Positions 35,306-46,569 of a DNA stretch of 64,000 bases are shown one piece after another (position 1 is the first letter of the stretch; each line of letters starts with the position of its first letter). This stretch comes from Albifimbria verrucaria (Eukaryota; Ascomycota; Sordariomycetes; Hypocreales; Stachybotryaceae), in assembly GCA_020081605.1 (NCBI GenBank), contig JAHREC010000030.1:124001-188000 (forward strand). Direction: 5' to 3'. Position numbers and translations under genes: made by a program. Below the pieces are notes generated by a model, which made no database searches, was not told where the DNA came from, and worked only from the letters and a program-made list of their open reading frames with translations.

Positions 35306-38300
35306 GAGAACATGTTTTTGTTATCCCTGGTGGAAACTCATTAACGCACTACTACAATTCTCTCTGGCATTACTCAGAGTAACACTGCCTGGACAAGCAT
35401 CTTATCCAATACCTATTGTACCTTTTAATACACGGACCTGGATGACATAGCGCAACGGCGACGGATCTCATTTGTCGCGTATACCAAGCTTTAATCACTT
35501 CGGCTTTGGTCAAATTCTTCTTTGGAGTTGTCTTAAACTCGCATTTTCCTACATCTACTACATGATACACTCCTTCATTTTCCTTTATTTATTTTCTTAT
35601 TATTTCATTTATTTATTCTCCTTACGCTTTGGATGCTGAGATACCATTTTTCATTCACATCATGTTATAGAGAGCCTAGCGCATTGGGGATGGGGAAGAA
35701 ACAAGTGAAGTGGAAAGATTATTGGCCACAGGGAGGTTGGTTGGATGAGCAGACGAGATGGAATGAAAGGGGCTTGGGGGACAAAGATATCCTGTATATG
35801 CATTTTGCCCGCTTCGAGTGAGCATTTAAAAGTAGTCTCATTGCGGCTTTAGGCTGCTCTAAGCTAGGACGCAGCTATAGCTGACAACCGTCAGCAATTT
35901 ATACCAAAAAGTTGAACAAGTAAAAGTGCGAACACCAGCCAATACGTGATATGATGTCTGCCCAAGTCTTCTATACTGGGCAAACGAAGAAACAGCACTT
36001 GGGAATCGAGATTATACCCATGTTTAGGTCTCAGCTTTCTGTGTCAATGTCGCCCTATGCCAATCATCATGTTCGCCAACCTTATGATTTGTGAGCTACG
36101 TGGAAGCAAGAAAAAGAGGCTGCTGAGACGCTCTACTGGGAAGTGTGGATTTTGATCTGTTGATCCCATCCTGGTGTAAGTAGGCACTAGAATGAAACCA
36201 CTGGGTCTATCGACAGACGCTTACTTTGTGCATGATACAGGCCTGCCAGGCTTTTGTGTCTTCGCACTTATTCACAAAGTGCTTGAAAGGTAATTCCAGT
36301 TCTATTTCTTTTTTCCACCTGTCGCGATTCAGATTTAGCCCAACCATTGATCATCAGGCATGTAGGCAGCTGACAAGTGGTAAACTTGATTGCAGTCAGG
36401 CTTCTTCGCTTACTCGGTCTAATTCCAGACGCTACGGGACCATAGTCTCGTCAGGAATTGGAGCGTTCTTGTATTGAAACGCCGGCATTGGCTCGTTATG
36501 ACTAGACTAGATATGACGAATCGCCGACGGAACTATGGAAATGAGGGTGTTGGAAACACCACCTTGAACTACATTAGGTTAGGTGTGATGGAAAGTACGA
36601 CACATGGGACTTACGGAAAGGAAGTGTGCAGAGCTAGGGCGTTGATATGATGAGCACAAGGATCTGATCTTTACTCCCTTGGGTTCGTATATTGCAAACA
36701 GGTAGGTAGCGATGTGATGGAATAACTCCAATGCATATGCGCTGTAGACTAATCCAACACTACTGATGAGAAGTATTCAATAAAACTAAATGGTTCATGA
36801 TCACCAGATTGTCACTCCTCTGATATCTTGACTGAGTGTTGAAGGTTTTCATTGACTCAATCGAGGACTATCAACAATGATGATATTGTAATTTACCTAT
36901 CCAAGCACGCATCCACAACAAGTTAAAGTTGCATAATAAACTTAGAAACAGATATTTACTGTGAATAGAACGCAATCATCCCCACTCATACCCATTGAAC
37001 CATTCTTGGAAGTTTTCGTGCATCTCTCAGTTACTTGACTTCACCGAAGCAATTATCTGTCAACATGGGAATTCATACTGACTCGAAATATCTGGCTAAA
37101 GCGGACTTTCTCATGTACTAATGAAACGCATTCCTGAGATACATTATGAGAAGTCAAGTTCGGCACGCCATGATCGCCTGCTCGAAGTTTGTGAGCTCAT
37201 TCATGACCAGCATGGCTGATCTCACAAATAATCACCATTAAATAGCGACAGATGGGAAGTAAGTACCGCAAAGATCAAACCACGTAGGGGTATGAAGAGA
37301 ATATTAACGTTTTGATGTTTGGCGTTTCAATGACCCCTATCTTTTATCAAGCAACGCTACGATTAGTCTTAAGCACAAACATATACCAGAAGATGTTGAC
37401 CGTCTATGTTGGTATTTGTTCAAATTAGGAAATAGCTTGGGATCTGAGATTAAGGACAATGACCCAGTGGATCAAGGCGAACAGAGTCAATTGAGCAGGA
37501 GGTTAGTGTCCGGGTGGAGTCGTGCATACAATGCTCAAGCCCTGCCATTGCCAGCTATGTTGCTAGCCAATCCCCGGACCCCGTGGCGGCAGTCTGAGGC
37601 ACTCTGACTGCTTTGCCGAGCCTCATACGGCTCTTATAATGCTAACTGCCGGCTTCCCGACGAGTCGGGCCGTATGCTGCGATTGAAGAGCGAATGCAAG
37701 GAGGTTTATTTGGTCACTAGGCTGTTGTACTTGGAAATACGCGTATAGCACTGGGTATTGTATAATACTCACATCGAATACTTGAAACATAACAAACTCC
37801 ACTCCTTAATATACCCATTATATACCCGTTAAGAAGGAGATGCACTGATCCGATATGTGGAGTTGGACGGGGTTTAATTGAGAAGTGAATAGTTGACCAG
37901 AGCATTCACCTCATGCCATTTGCCTCGTCATATTCCTTCAAGATACTAGACCAGAACGTTTAGTAGAAGCATCTGACCAAGATGCTCAATCAACGAAGTT
38001 TCAATGGAAGTTCCCAACTCAGACAAGATATGTACTGACAACATACAATCTAGGCAGTTGCATGCTTATGGGCATATTGTATAAGGAAGATGGTACTCCG
38101 TACATACGGCGCTGTTAAATACACAACGTCTCTCATCACCGCTTTTTCGGGCTATTATGCACGAGTCTCTAGCAAGGACGTGGCCTTGTTTCACCATGTT
38201 TTTCCTCCTTTCTTTTCTTTTTAAACTGAGAAACTTAGCTCCATCATGTCGTGCCCAGCAGCTGACGGGACAATGGATGACGAGATGTCGTATGACCCGG

Positions 38301-38913
38301 GATTTGTCGCTATTGTTTACCTATCGGCAGATGGATGAGAGAGCATTGGTGCGAGATGACAAACCCGAAAGTGAATTTTCCGTTAGCAGAGCTCGTATGG
38401 CGTTATCTAGGTGCCTACTCCTTGAAGCTTGGATCATTTAACAATTTATGGCCGAGTGTAGTTTCAGGACCGGCCACGGAGCAAAGGACTCCGCTTTGAG
38501 GTGGAGTTGACGGGGTCCCTACAATTGATTAGCATTTATTCCGAGGCGCATTCGCGTGTGCCAAGCGGGAAAATTTAGTACAGATGGATTCCCGGCGTGC
38601 GCTTATAGGGCCAAAAGCGGAGAATCTCGTCCAGACTGGAGGGATACCGAGCCCAAGTTCCCATGTGGACTATAATCTAACTGTAACAGAGCGAATGGCA
38701 AGGGACAACCAAAGGAAAAAGTGTGAGAGGTTATGGCAACTTGTGACCACGATGCCGGTAACCGGATGTTGGGGTAAAGCATGACAACCTAATAAGAGCG
38801 AAAGGGGCCGGTATGTATAAGAAGTGATAGTTGCCCTACATGATCTGATAACTAGGCAGACTACCGGTTTCAATCAGCAATCGAGGTCGGACAGAAGACG
38901 TATCAAAGCAAAG
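35306..38913. other. gene-empty, partly AT-rich stretch of 3.6 kb
   Basis: No supported gene. Base composition falls toward A/T from about 35.9 kb on and open frames become short, as in fungal intergenic or old-repeat DNA. I see no transposase, terminal repeat or other element end. Confidence 0.45.
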
Positions 38914-39870
38914 ATGATGTCTCTCAGGAAACTCGCCGTTGGCAGCATGCTCGCTGTCACCACCATGGCAGCGATTCTCGCAAGGCAATACGTCGGACCT
39001 GGCAAGGTCACTGGTGACACTTTTATCCACGACCCTACCGTGGTTAAGACACCAAGTGGCACTTACTTGGCTGCATACACCGGAGATAACGTGCAGCTCA
39101 AGACATCTACCGACCGCACCGCGTGGCGAAATGCCGGCCCCGTCTTCCCGAACGGTGCGCCCTGGACCACTCCTTACACCGGAGGCGAGAAGAACCTCTG
39201 GGCCCCGGATATTTCCTACCACAACGGCAAATACTTCCTGTACTATTCGGCTTCGTCCTTCGGATCCTCTAAGTCAGCCATCTTCCTCGCCACTAGCACC
39301 ACGGGCGCATCTGGCTCCTGGACCAACCAGGGTCTGGTGGTTGAGTCGAACGCCAACAGCGGTTACAATGCTATTGACCCCAACTTGATAATCGATGCCC
39401 AGGGCAAGTGGTGGCTGTCTTTCGGCTCGTTCTGGTCAGGTATCAAGATTGTTGCTTTGAACTCGAGCACTGGCAAGCCCGCCAACAACAACCTGATCTC
39501 CATCGCCTCTCGCCCCAACAACGGCGGCGCCGTCGAGGCTCCCTACATTGTCCGTCACGGCAACTACTACTACCTCTGGGTCTCTTTCGACAGCTGCTGC
39601 AAGGGTGCCGCCAGCACCTACCGCATCATGGTCGGCCGCTCCACCAGCGTCACTGGCCCGTATGTCGACCGCAACGGCAAGTCCATGATGGAGGGTGGTG
39701 GTACCCAGATCCTGGCGAGCCACGACTCGATCCACGGACCTGGCCACAACGCCGTGTTCACCGATGGTGACGGTGATGTTCTGGTGTACCATTACTACAA
39801 CAACGCCGGAACTGCGCAGCTGGGCATTAACCTCATCCGCTATGAGAATGACTGGCCCGTCATCTACTAA
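38914..39870 (+). CDS. secreted endo-1,5-alpha-L-arabinanase, GH43
   Basis: Single exon, 318 residues, intact. A signal peptide covers about residues 1-23 (MMSLRKLAVGSMLAVTTMAA). Glycoside hydrolase family 43 features follow: catalytic base D40 in FIHDPTV, pKa-tuning D155 in NAIDPNL, and acid E208 in VEAPYIV, with NLWAPDISYHNGKYFLYYSAS, WWLSFGSFWSGI, YLWVSFDSCCKG and HGPGHNAVF at the expected spacing for the five-bladed beta-propeller. It cuts internal 1,5-alpha-arabinan links of pectin side chains outside the cell. The start could also be the second ATG three bases on. The gene is GC-rich at wobble positions but sits alone in AT-richer, gene-poor DNA. Length and motif order match fungal AbnA enzymes; confidence in the activity is high. 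Confidence 0.92.
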   Translation: MMSLRKLAVGSMLAVTTMAAILARQYVGPGKVTGDTFIHDPTVVKTPSGTYLAAYTGDNVQLKTSTDRTAWRNAGPVFPNGAPWTTPYTGGEKNLWAPDISYHNGKYFLYYSASSFGSSKSAIFLATSTTGASGSWTNQGLVVESNANSGYNAIDPNLIIDAQGKWWLSFGSFWSGIKIVALNSSTGKPANNNLISIASRPNNGGAVEAPYIVRHGNYYYLWVSFDSCCKGAASTYRIMVGRSTSVTGPYVDRNGKSMMEGGGTQILASHDSIHGPGHNAVFTDGDGDVLVYHYYNNAGTAQLGINLIRYENDWPVIY

Positions 39871-42800
39871 ATTTATCTTCTGAACAGGCGCTCCATCCCA
39901 GGCAGGACGGAGGACCGAGCCCTGAGTTTTCTTGTGTAAAAATTTGACAATTATTGATGCCGAGGTTATTCTTCTGCATATTGGACAGGAGGCAGTCATT
40001 TTGTAAATACTCTTGCGTTGCCTGTGGCAGCTCTACATGAACAATAGGATTAGACATATAGTCTCTTATTTCCTGACATCTTGAGCCTCTTAAGTAACAC
40101 CAATCTGCCCAGTGTAGAAAACTGCTTGTACTCTCTGACGAAGAAGACAAATGCTTTATTCCTTATCTTCAGCCCGAACTAATTGTCGAGGACATTGCCG
40201 AGCCTGTGACGGCCTCTTCCTAGCTGTTAAAGACCTCAGTTCCCCTTTTCGGAAGCGGCCAACTCAGAAACAAGACATCTTAATATGTCGTGAGGTTGAG
40301 CTGCTGCACACATCCATCTCAGCTTTACACGTAATTTTCAGATCTTACCACACGCAAGGGGACTAACCGCACTACTACACAGTTAGATACACTTCATTGT
40401 GGCTTCCAGCTTGACCACTCCTGACTTCGGATAGATACATGTGTAATCGATCTCCCAGACCGCCAAATGAAGGTTGTGTAACATCGAGTCAAGGCTGCCA
40501 CCAAACGCAGGCCCAACTTGCGTAAAAGTCTGCTGAAATGAGTGAAAGAAGTGCCGATGGGAATTATTATCTAGATGTTGAGGTTCCCCTTTGGTGAAAG
40601 CCTAATAGGTCCTCTGGAACAAATACATCATGCAGTCTACGCCAGCAGCTCATAATGAGTCAGAAATATATCCTCATACTCTGAACACGAGCTAGATGGA
40701 TCTGTTCTAACCCATCAGGTTAGGGATAAAGAAAAATACGGCTTTGGCCTTGCCAGCACCACCAGGTGAAATGCCAGAGTCCGCCAATATTTTACATTAA
40801 CAGTTACAAACGCCAACACAATCATGCTGCTGTCGATAAATGCCACCCCAAATCATAAGGATAAGTTTAAAGAAGAACAAAACAAAATTCTCAGCCACGC
40901 ACACCTCATCCCCATACAAAGTATGTCATGGCGCTCCAGGAGTCCGCTGTGTTCCGGTGCAATATCCATGCATTTGCCAATACCTGCGCCCAAAACGATG
41001 CTCAATGAGTTCAGTTCAAAGCCGAAAAGATGGTAAGATGGTATAGGGAAAATGTGAAGGCTTAAAACTTGGGAGAAGGGACGTTTTGCTGTCACTGAGC
41101 CGTCTATAGACTCAGACGCCCCACGTTCGGCCAATGGAAACGCTGTCTGGACTTTCAAGGTCTGATTCCGCTCGGCCTCTGCCATAGACTTGCCAGTGAG
41201 TTTGCGTACCGCTGTCAAATGATTAGAGATTTGACCGTATCTTCTGTTTGGTCGATGCTTGCCAGTCAGTCAACCAACCCCGAAAGGTTTACGAGGCGGT
41301 CGATTTGACCCCAAAGCAGTTCCGTTGTTTCGATGTGAATTCCTTGAGACGCGAGCCTCCTAATTCTCAAACTTCATAGCGACCACATGCTCTCTCTTGG
41401 TGGATATGTGCCCTTCTCGTCCATTCTGCGTGACAAGATCGACGGTGCAATGATCCCGTGAATCTAATGCCGATTTATGGGCCGAGTTCCTGCCAAGTCA
41501 GCTGGCGACAACTTTTTGTGCGATAGCTCTCACTCACAAAATTACTGCCTTGACGACCCTCTGAAACTTTTCGTTTCTTCGTTTCTGCCACATATACCTC
41601 TTTACTCAGGCTACTAGGTAGTTACGATAGCCCTGATTTTTCGGCACTTTGTCCTCAACAGAGATCAGCCTGAGGCGAGGCATGGTGATAGGCGCGGAGT
41701 GATTTCGTTACGGAGACAGACTTGCTGAAGTGTAGCACCGGACAGGTCTGGTGCTATAAGGAGCGAGGGTGTAAATAAGAGAGCTCTGGGGAAGTCATAG
41801 TTGACCTCTGCACCTGTAGCATATTTCTGTCCATAATTAAACGCAATACTTCCTGCTGCCTAACACCTGAATACGGTAGCACAGCAAATATCACTGCGAT
41901 ACACAGACCCATACTATAATATGACTTTACAGTACTGCGCCAGCCCAATATTGCTCGATTGCTGAGAAAGCTGTGTGCTGGGTACAGTACAGTACTGTAC
42001 GGGACCACATTTCGTTTTGACACTGATACAGCAAGAGATTTAACACTACTGTATACAGCACAGTAAATTATTTTACATTTAATATCCTATACTGACCTTG
42101 TTTGACCTATGGAGAATTCCTTGTGGCTCGAAGGTCCAGGCTTCGCGACCATACATCCGTCAGAGCTACATTCTTAAATCATCAAAGACAAAGGTCTTCG
42201 CCCTATAAACTACCAAAGCCAACGTACAGGGTTTATTTCTACAATTCATCTTGTTCACTACACCAATATAAGGGCGGCTGGCGTTTAATCATGCGCTCAT
42301 CCTTTCAGAGCGAACCCAAAGCCACTTATATCTCTTTCTGCACATTCAAGAAAAAGCGACAATGTGCCACTGTACCTTCAACTACAAACAAGCTATTTCC
42401 ATTCTAACCAGAAAACTTCCAAGTTACCTGTTCCGCCCACTATCGTATGTCTTCTTCCACTCCTCCCTGACTAGTTAGCCAAGTAAGATGGTGCAACAAC
42501 CGGTCCCCGAAGCCCCAAAAGGTTTACTGAAAGAGAGTAATAGTAATTACAGGTTTCACGAGGCTTGTGTTGCCTGTAAGTGGAGTGAAGCCCATCGCTC
42601 AGGGTAAAATCCTGTTGGGTTTGGTGACATCCTCCAAGACTGATATGTGGTGATTTGTAACTTGGGATATGGGGATTCCTTCACTGTTTGGTATGCCATA
42701 GCCAAGGAGTGAGCTGATTATAATATGAATCATGTCACCCCACGAATGATGAAATATTTATTTAGGACGGAGACCTATGTCGCTTTGAAGAATTACCGAG

Positions 42801-42912
42801 CAAAAAATAAATAAAAAAAAATAAAAAATAAAAAATACACTATTGTGTTGGAACATCAAGTTTCAACCTATCAAAAGCTTCGTGATCCCACGGATGTTAT
42901 GTTTTCGAGCCC
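39871..42912. other. gene-empty stretch of 3.0 kb
   Basis: No supported gene. Composition is AT-leaning, with a perfect palindrome GTACAGTACTGTAC at 41987-42000 and related TACTGTA/TACAGTA copies around it, and an A-rich tract at about 42802-42838. Confidence 0.45.
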
Positions 42913-43344
42913 ATGGACTCGCACTTCGCCAGCCCAGTGATGTGCAACTTTGTCGAGGTAGTTGATGGACAAAGATGCCTCGATTACAAAAGCCCCGAAA
43001 GTGATTACCAAACGAGTCATAAGGGGTTTACAATTGTATTAGAAATTCTACATCGGAATGGAATTGTTCATGATAACCTGACGCCGATGGGGGTCTTGAT
43101 CAACATCACACCTATCGAATCGATTAACAACCCACTCGATCTCATTGTATACAGTCGTCGTGAGCGGCTTATCTATATTTCTGAAGAAGATGGGAAGGAT
43201 ATTGGTGGGGTATTTCACACAAGTCCAATCTCACACAAGATCTCGCTCAATCAATCAAGAACAATCTCAGCTATGGTAGAGATTGAGGTACTGAATAAGG
43301 ATAACATGGATGATTGGTCGACTATAAGTGAGTTATGTCCATAG
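42913..43344 (+). pseudogene. protein-kinase-like fragment, catalytic loop altered
   Basis: An open frame of 143 residues includes ILHRNGIVHDNLTPMGVLI, which matches kinase subdomain VIb (H-R-D-L-K-P-x-N) but reads H-D-N-L-T-P, so the catalytic Asp position is Asn and the following Lys is Thr. No glycine loop lies before it and no DFG or APE motif follows clearly. The codon use is AT-rich, unlike the GH43 gene next to it. It may be a remnant of a larger pseudokinase gene or a divergent pseudokinase exon. Boundaries are those of the open frame only; introns on either side cannot be excluded. Confidence 0.35.
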
Positions 43345-45345
43345 TTAAATCTTAAATCGTGGTTTCCGAAGCTTCTTTGGTGTTCGGAATTTTGAGAAAA
43401 ATCGTCTACTTCTTCAAGGCATGTTCCCACCCAGATATTACATTACTTTAATCGCGATACAATCTTTTATGAAATGAGCATGGTGGCAAAATGTTCATCT
43501 ACATTGAACAAGTCATTACATGCTCTTTATTACAGTGTAATAATGTAATGTATATGATGAAGTCGTGGGGCATTGAACAGACAAGGGCGTATGCACTCGA
43601 GGTGATCAGTTTACGGCCTCTTGCTCGTCAGAGAATAAAAACCACAATCTCGTTCCTTCAATTAAAGTGACAGGATTATGTGAGCCATCATCATAATAGG
43701 CTGAGCGTTAGTGAGCAAATCCTACATAATTGTGGCATAGAGGCCACATAGCTAGTCATTGAGAAGGAATTACGAGTCGCGGCAAACCGCACTTGGGAGG
43801 TTGCAGAGAGATGAACCAATGATACACGGTGAATAAACAGCAACAGTAGGGAGGACGAGCGAGGAACTCTTCTCGAAAGTGTCTGGCACCACAGAGGAAT
43901 GTCTCAGGGATGAGTCTCGTTCTGAAAACGGCATGTCAGTTGCCAGGTTTTGGAAGTGCCACTTGTCTTCTTCACATGAAACGTGGTGGCGAAGATTCGG
44001 GCTTGCAAATACGATATATGAGGAATGATTCTGAACTGCCGAATGGCATTCCGCTCATTTGCTCGCATGCTGCAGAATCTCGGTTGCATCATTTTGCTGG
44101 CTGACAACGTCTTTTTGGCCCTCGGCGTCTTGCGGGTCCTTGCCGGCCGGCTGATTCATTGGAAAGCATGCTGTGGGCCGGACACGTAAGATCACATTTG
44201 GGTTATGATGATGAGCTACAGAAACAGAATAACTTTGAAGTAATGCTCGAGGCTGAGCGTGAGTTCGTGGATGCTGCCCGACGCATACATTTGTATGATG
44301 GCGGTGATGGCTTGGCGAGAGCTAACACTGGGGTCAGTGAATAGTAGCAGTATAGCGGACTAAACTTGGCAGTGACTTGGGCACCATAGATGCGATCGTT
44401 TTGGAGTGAGGTCTACGTGCGTCCATGGTAGTAAATGCTTTGGAAGCTGATAGGGTTCCCGACGATGCGTCACACGGACAGGTAACAGCCTACAAGCGGA
44501 TTGAAAAGGTCAAAGGTTGGTAGCAAAGCGTTATGAGATGCAACGAAGTTACGGAAATGGAAGCCCGGGTTACAGCAACAGCGGAGAGCTGCAAGCCTCT
44601 TGATGATTGCTTGCTTGCAGTCGCAGGCTCCGAGGAGAAGTTGTGATGGTACCCGCGGTAACGAACCGAGATGGGCGGTGTGGGGACATGGACGAATGTC
44701 GAGACACAATGGACAAGACAAGCAAATGACAAGGTCGCAAACGCGCTGCAGATTTGTGGCTTTTATTGCCTATGCTTGCATGCGATCGTCAGGCATGGCG
44801 GGCCGTTTTGAGGAGGGGTTGTCAGATGTTGAGACAAAACCGGGGAAAGGCGCGAGCAAGGGCGGACGCCTTTTACGTTGGCGGCTTGGATTATTGGTTG
44901 GTAGCCAATAGAAGACCCCTAGGATTGAGTGCTTCAGCTTCAAAAACAGGATCAAGGACTCCGGCAGAGCATGTGAGTGCGAGAGAGTGTGAGTGTGTTG
45001 TGCATAATGGTTGCTACATAGTATAGACGGCGATGCTCCTGGCGAAGTGGAAGCGAAGGAATGTGTTTGCATCATGCATGGCAAGTCGCTAACTTGGGCA
45101 TGGGATAAAGCAGAGGGCTTACACTCAACTTGAAGCAGCCCACGTAAGGTGCCTGACTGTCCCATCGCGTCCCACCTCGTGCTTACGGGAGGAAATGGTG
45201 GAAAGAAAGGCCACGATGGGTGTGTACGGGTCAGTGGTTGGCGAATTGGTAACGGCGGCGGCGGCAGCAGCAATGGAATGGCACATGTGCGAGCAATTCA
45301 GGTACCAGGGGCAAATACAGTAGCATCGTGAAATTACAGATAGAT

Positions 45346-45377
45346 TTGAATGAATGAATGAATCAATCAATCAATGG
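45346..45377. repeat. (GAAT)n then (CAAT)n short tandem repeat
   Basis: Tetranucleotide units GAAT pass into CAAT; intergenic. Confidence 0.8.
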
Positions 45378-46153
45378 TGGATGAGGGAGCTACAGTAGCT
45401 GCCTTGCCTGAATAGGAAATGTAAAGGGACGTGGCGAAGTCGGAGCTCGAACAAGAGTACCGGCCGATAAAGGAGCCAATCATGGGCGGGTGTTCCATCC
45501 ATGACCATGCATCGGACCCAGAATGGGGCTGGAGGCCAAAGCAGCTTCAACTGCATCTGCTGCTCCGTTACCGGGAACTGGCACAGTCAGGGCAGGGGGA
45601 GAAGCCAAGGCTAGGTGCTGATGGGAGAACGAGTTAGATCCGTCGACCCATTGAATGCGGTAGCGACGTGGTAGTGCGATGTGGTGCACGTAGCGCAGGA
45701 GTGGACACGGTGACTTTGCTTTCGATCAATAGACGGTGTTTCCCTCCGGAATCATGTGGCAAACTTTGGCAGAGGTGGGAAAGAAAAAAAAATTCATGCT
45801 GGATTTAACGGCCACTGGCAAACAAAGTTGGCTAGCTCCAAGCAGCAAGGGAAATATTGGCTTGTGATTTGGGATGGAAAGGATGGATCATCGCACCAGC
45901 ACCGGTTTCGCCGCCGCTACCCCACACTGGGCTGGGCTGGGCTGGGCTACTGTACTTTGGCGACATCACATCGTACAGTAGGTACGGATTAGGGAGGGTG
46001 GGTGGGCATAGCGCCTGGCTGTGTGTGCGCGCGGGAAGGGTTCACGTCCACCTAGGTAGCCAGCGGCTGACTGTCCCCAGTACCGTGCCAGCCCACCGCC
46101 CGGCGAGGGTCCGGCGTGGTACCCGGTACGGTGCGCCTGCTGCGGTACCTGTC

Positions 46154-46159
46154 TGACTC
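46154..46159 (+). promoter_or_regulatory. possible CpcA/Gcn4-type site TGACTC upstream of ILV2
   Basis: TGACTC lies about 415 bp before the ILV2 start, with a near match CGACTCA at 46290-46296. Amino-acid biosynthesis genes of fungi are commonly under general amino-acid control through TGACTC-type sites. A six-base match can occur by chance, so this is suggestive only. Confidence 0.35.
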
Positions 46160-46569
46160 CGTTTCCCACCCAACAGCCGCTCCAGACAGGTACCCTCTCC
46201 CGGCTATGCGTCCTCTGCCTCCAGCCAACAGGTACATGTACCTCGTCCCAGACCCGCCCTCCCTCCCGATCTTCGCCCTCGAGAGCAAACGACTCACCTC
46301 CATTCCTTTATCCAACCCACCCCCGGCAGACCATAAGTTTACTTACTCGGTTATCCTTGTTTTCTTCTTCCTCTTCTTCCTCTTCCCTTTCCTTTCTCTA
46401 CTCTCGACCTTCGTTGCCCCCTTTATGCCCATTGACGCTCTGATACCCGCTGGTATCTGCTAGAGGCGCTCGCCGCATCACCTCCAAGCACCAGCAATTT
46501 TTCTTCCTCGTCTTCCCTCCCTCCGCCTTCTCCAAACCTCGCCCACGCACACTCCCCACAACTCTCACG

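Larger units (their letters stand above)
43345..46569. other. gene-empty stretch and ILV2 promoter
   Basis: No supported gene. The left half is AT-leaning; the right half becomes GC-rich with many GGTACC-like and ACCTAGGTA elements (46049-46057), then a CT-rich leader (46360-46560) right before ILV2. A TGAA/TCAA short repeat is at about 45346-45377. Confidence 0.45.
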
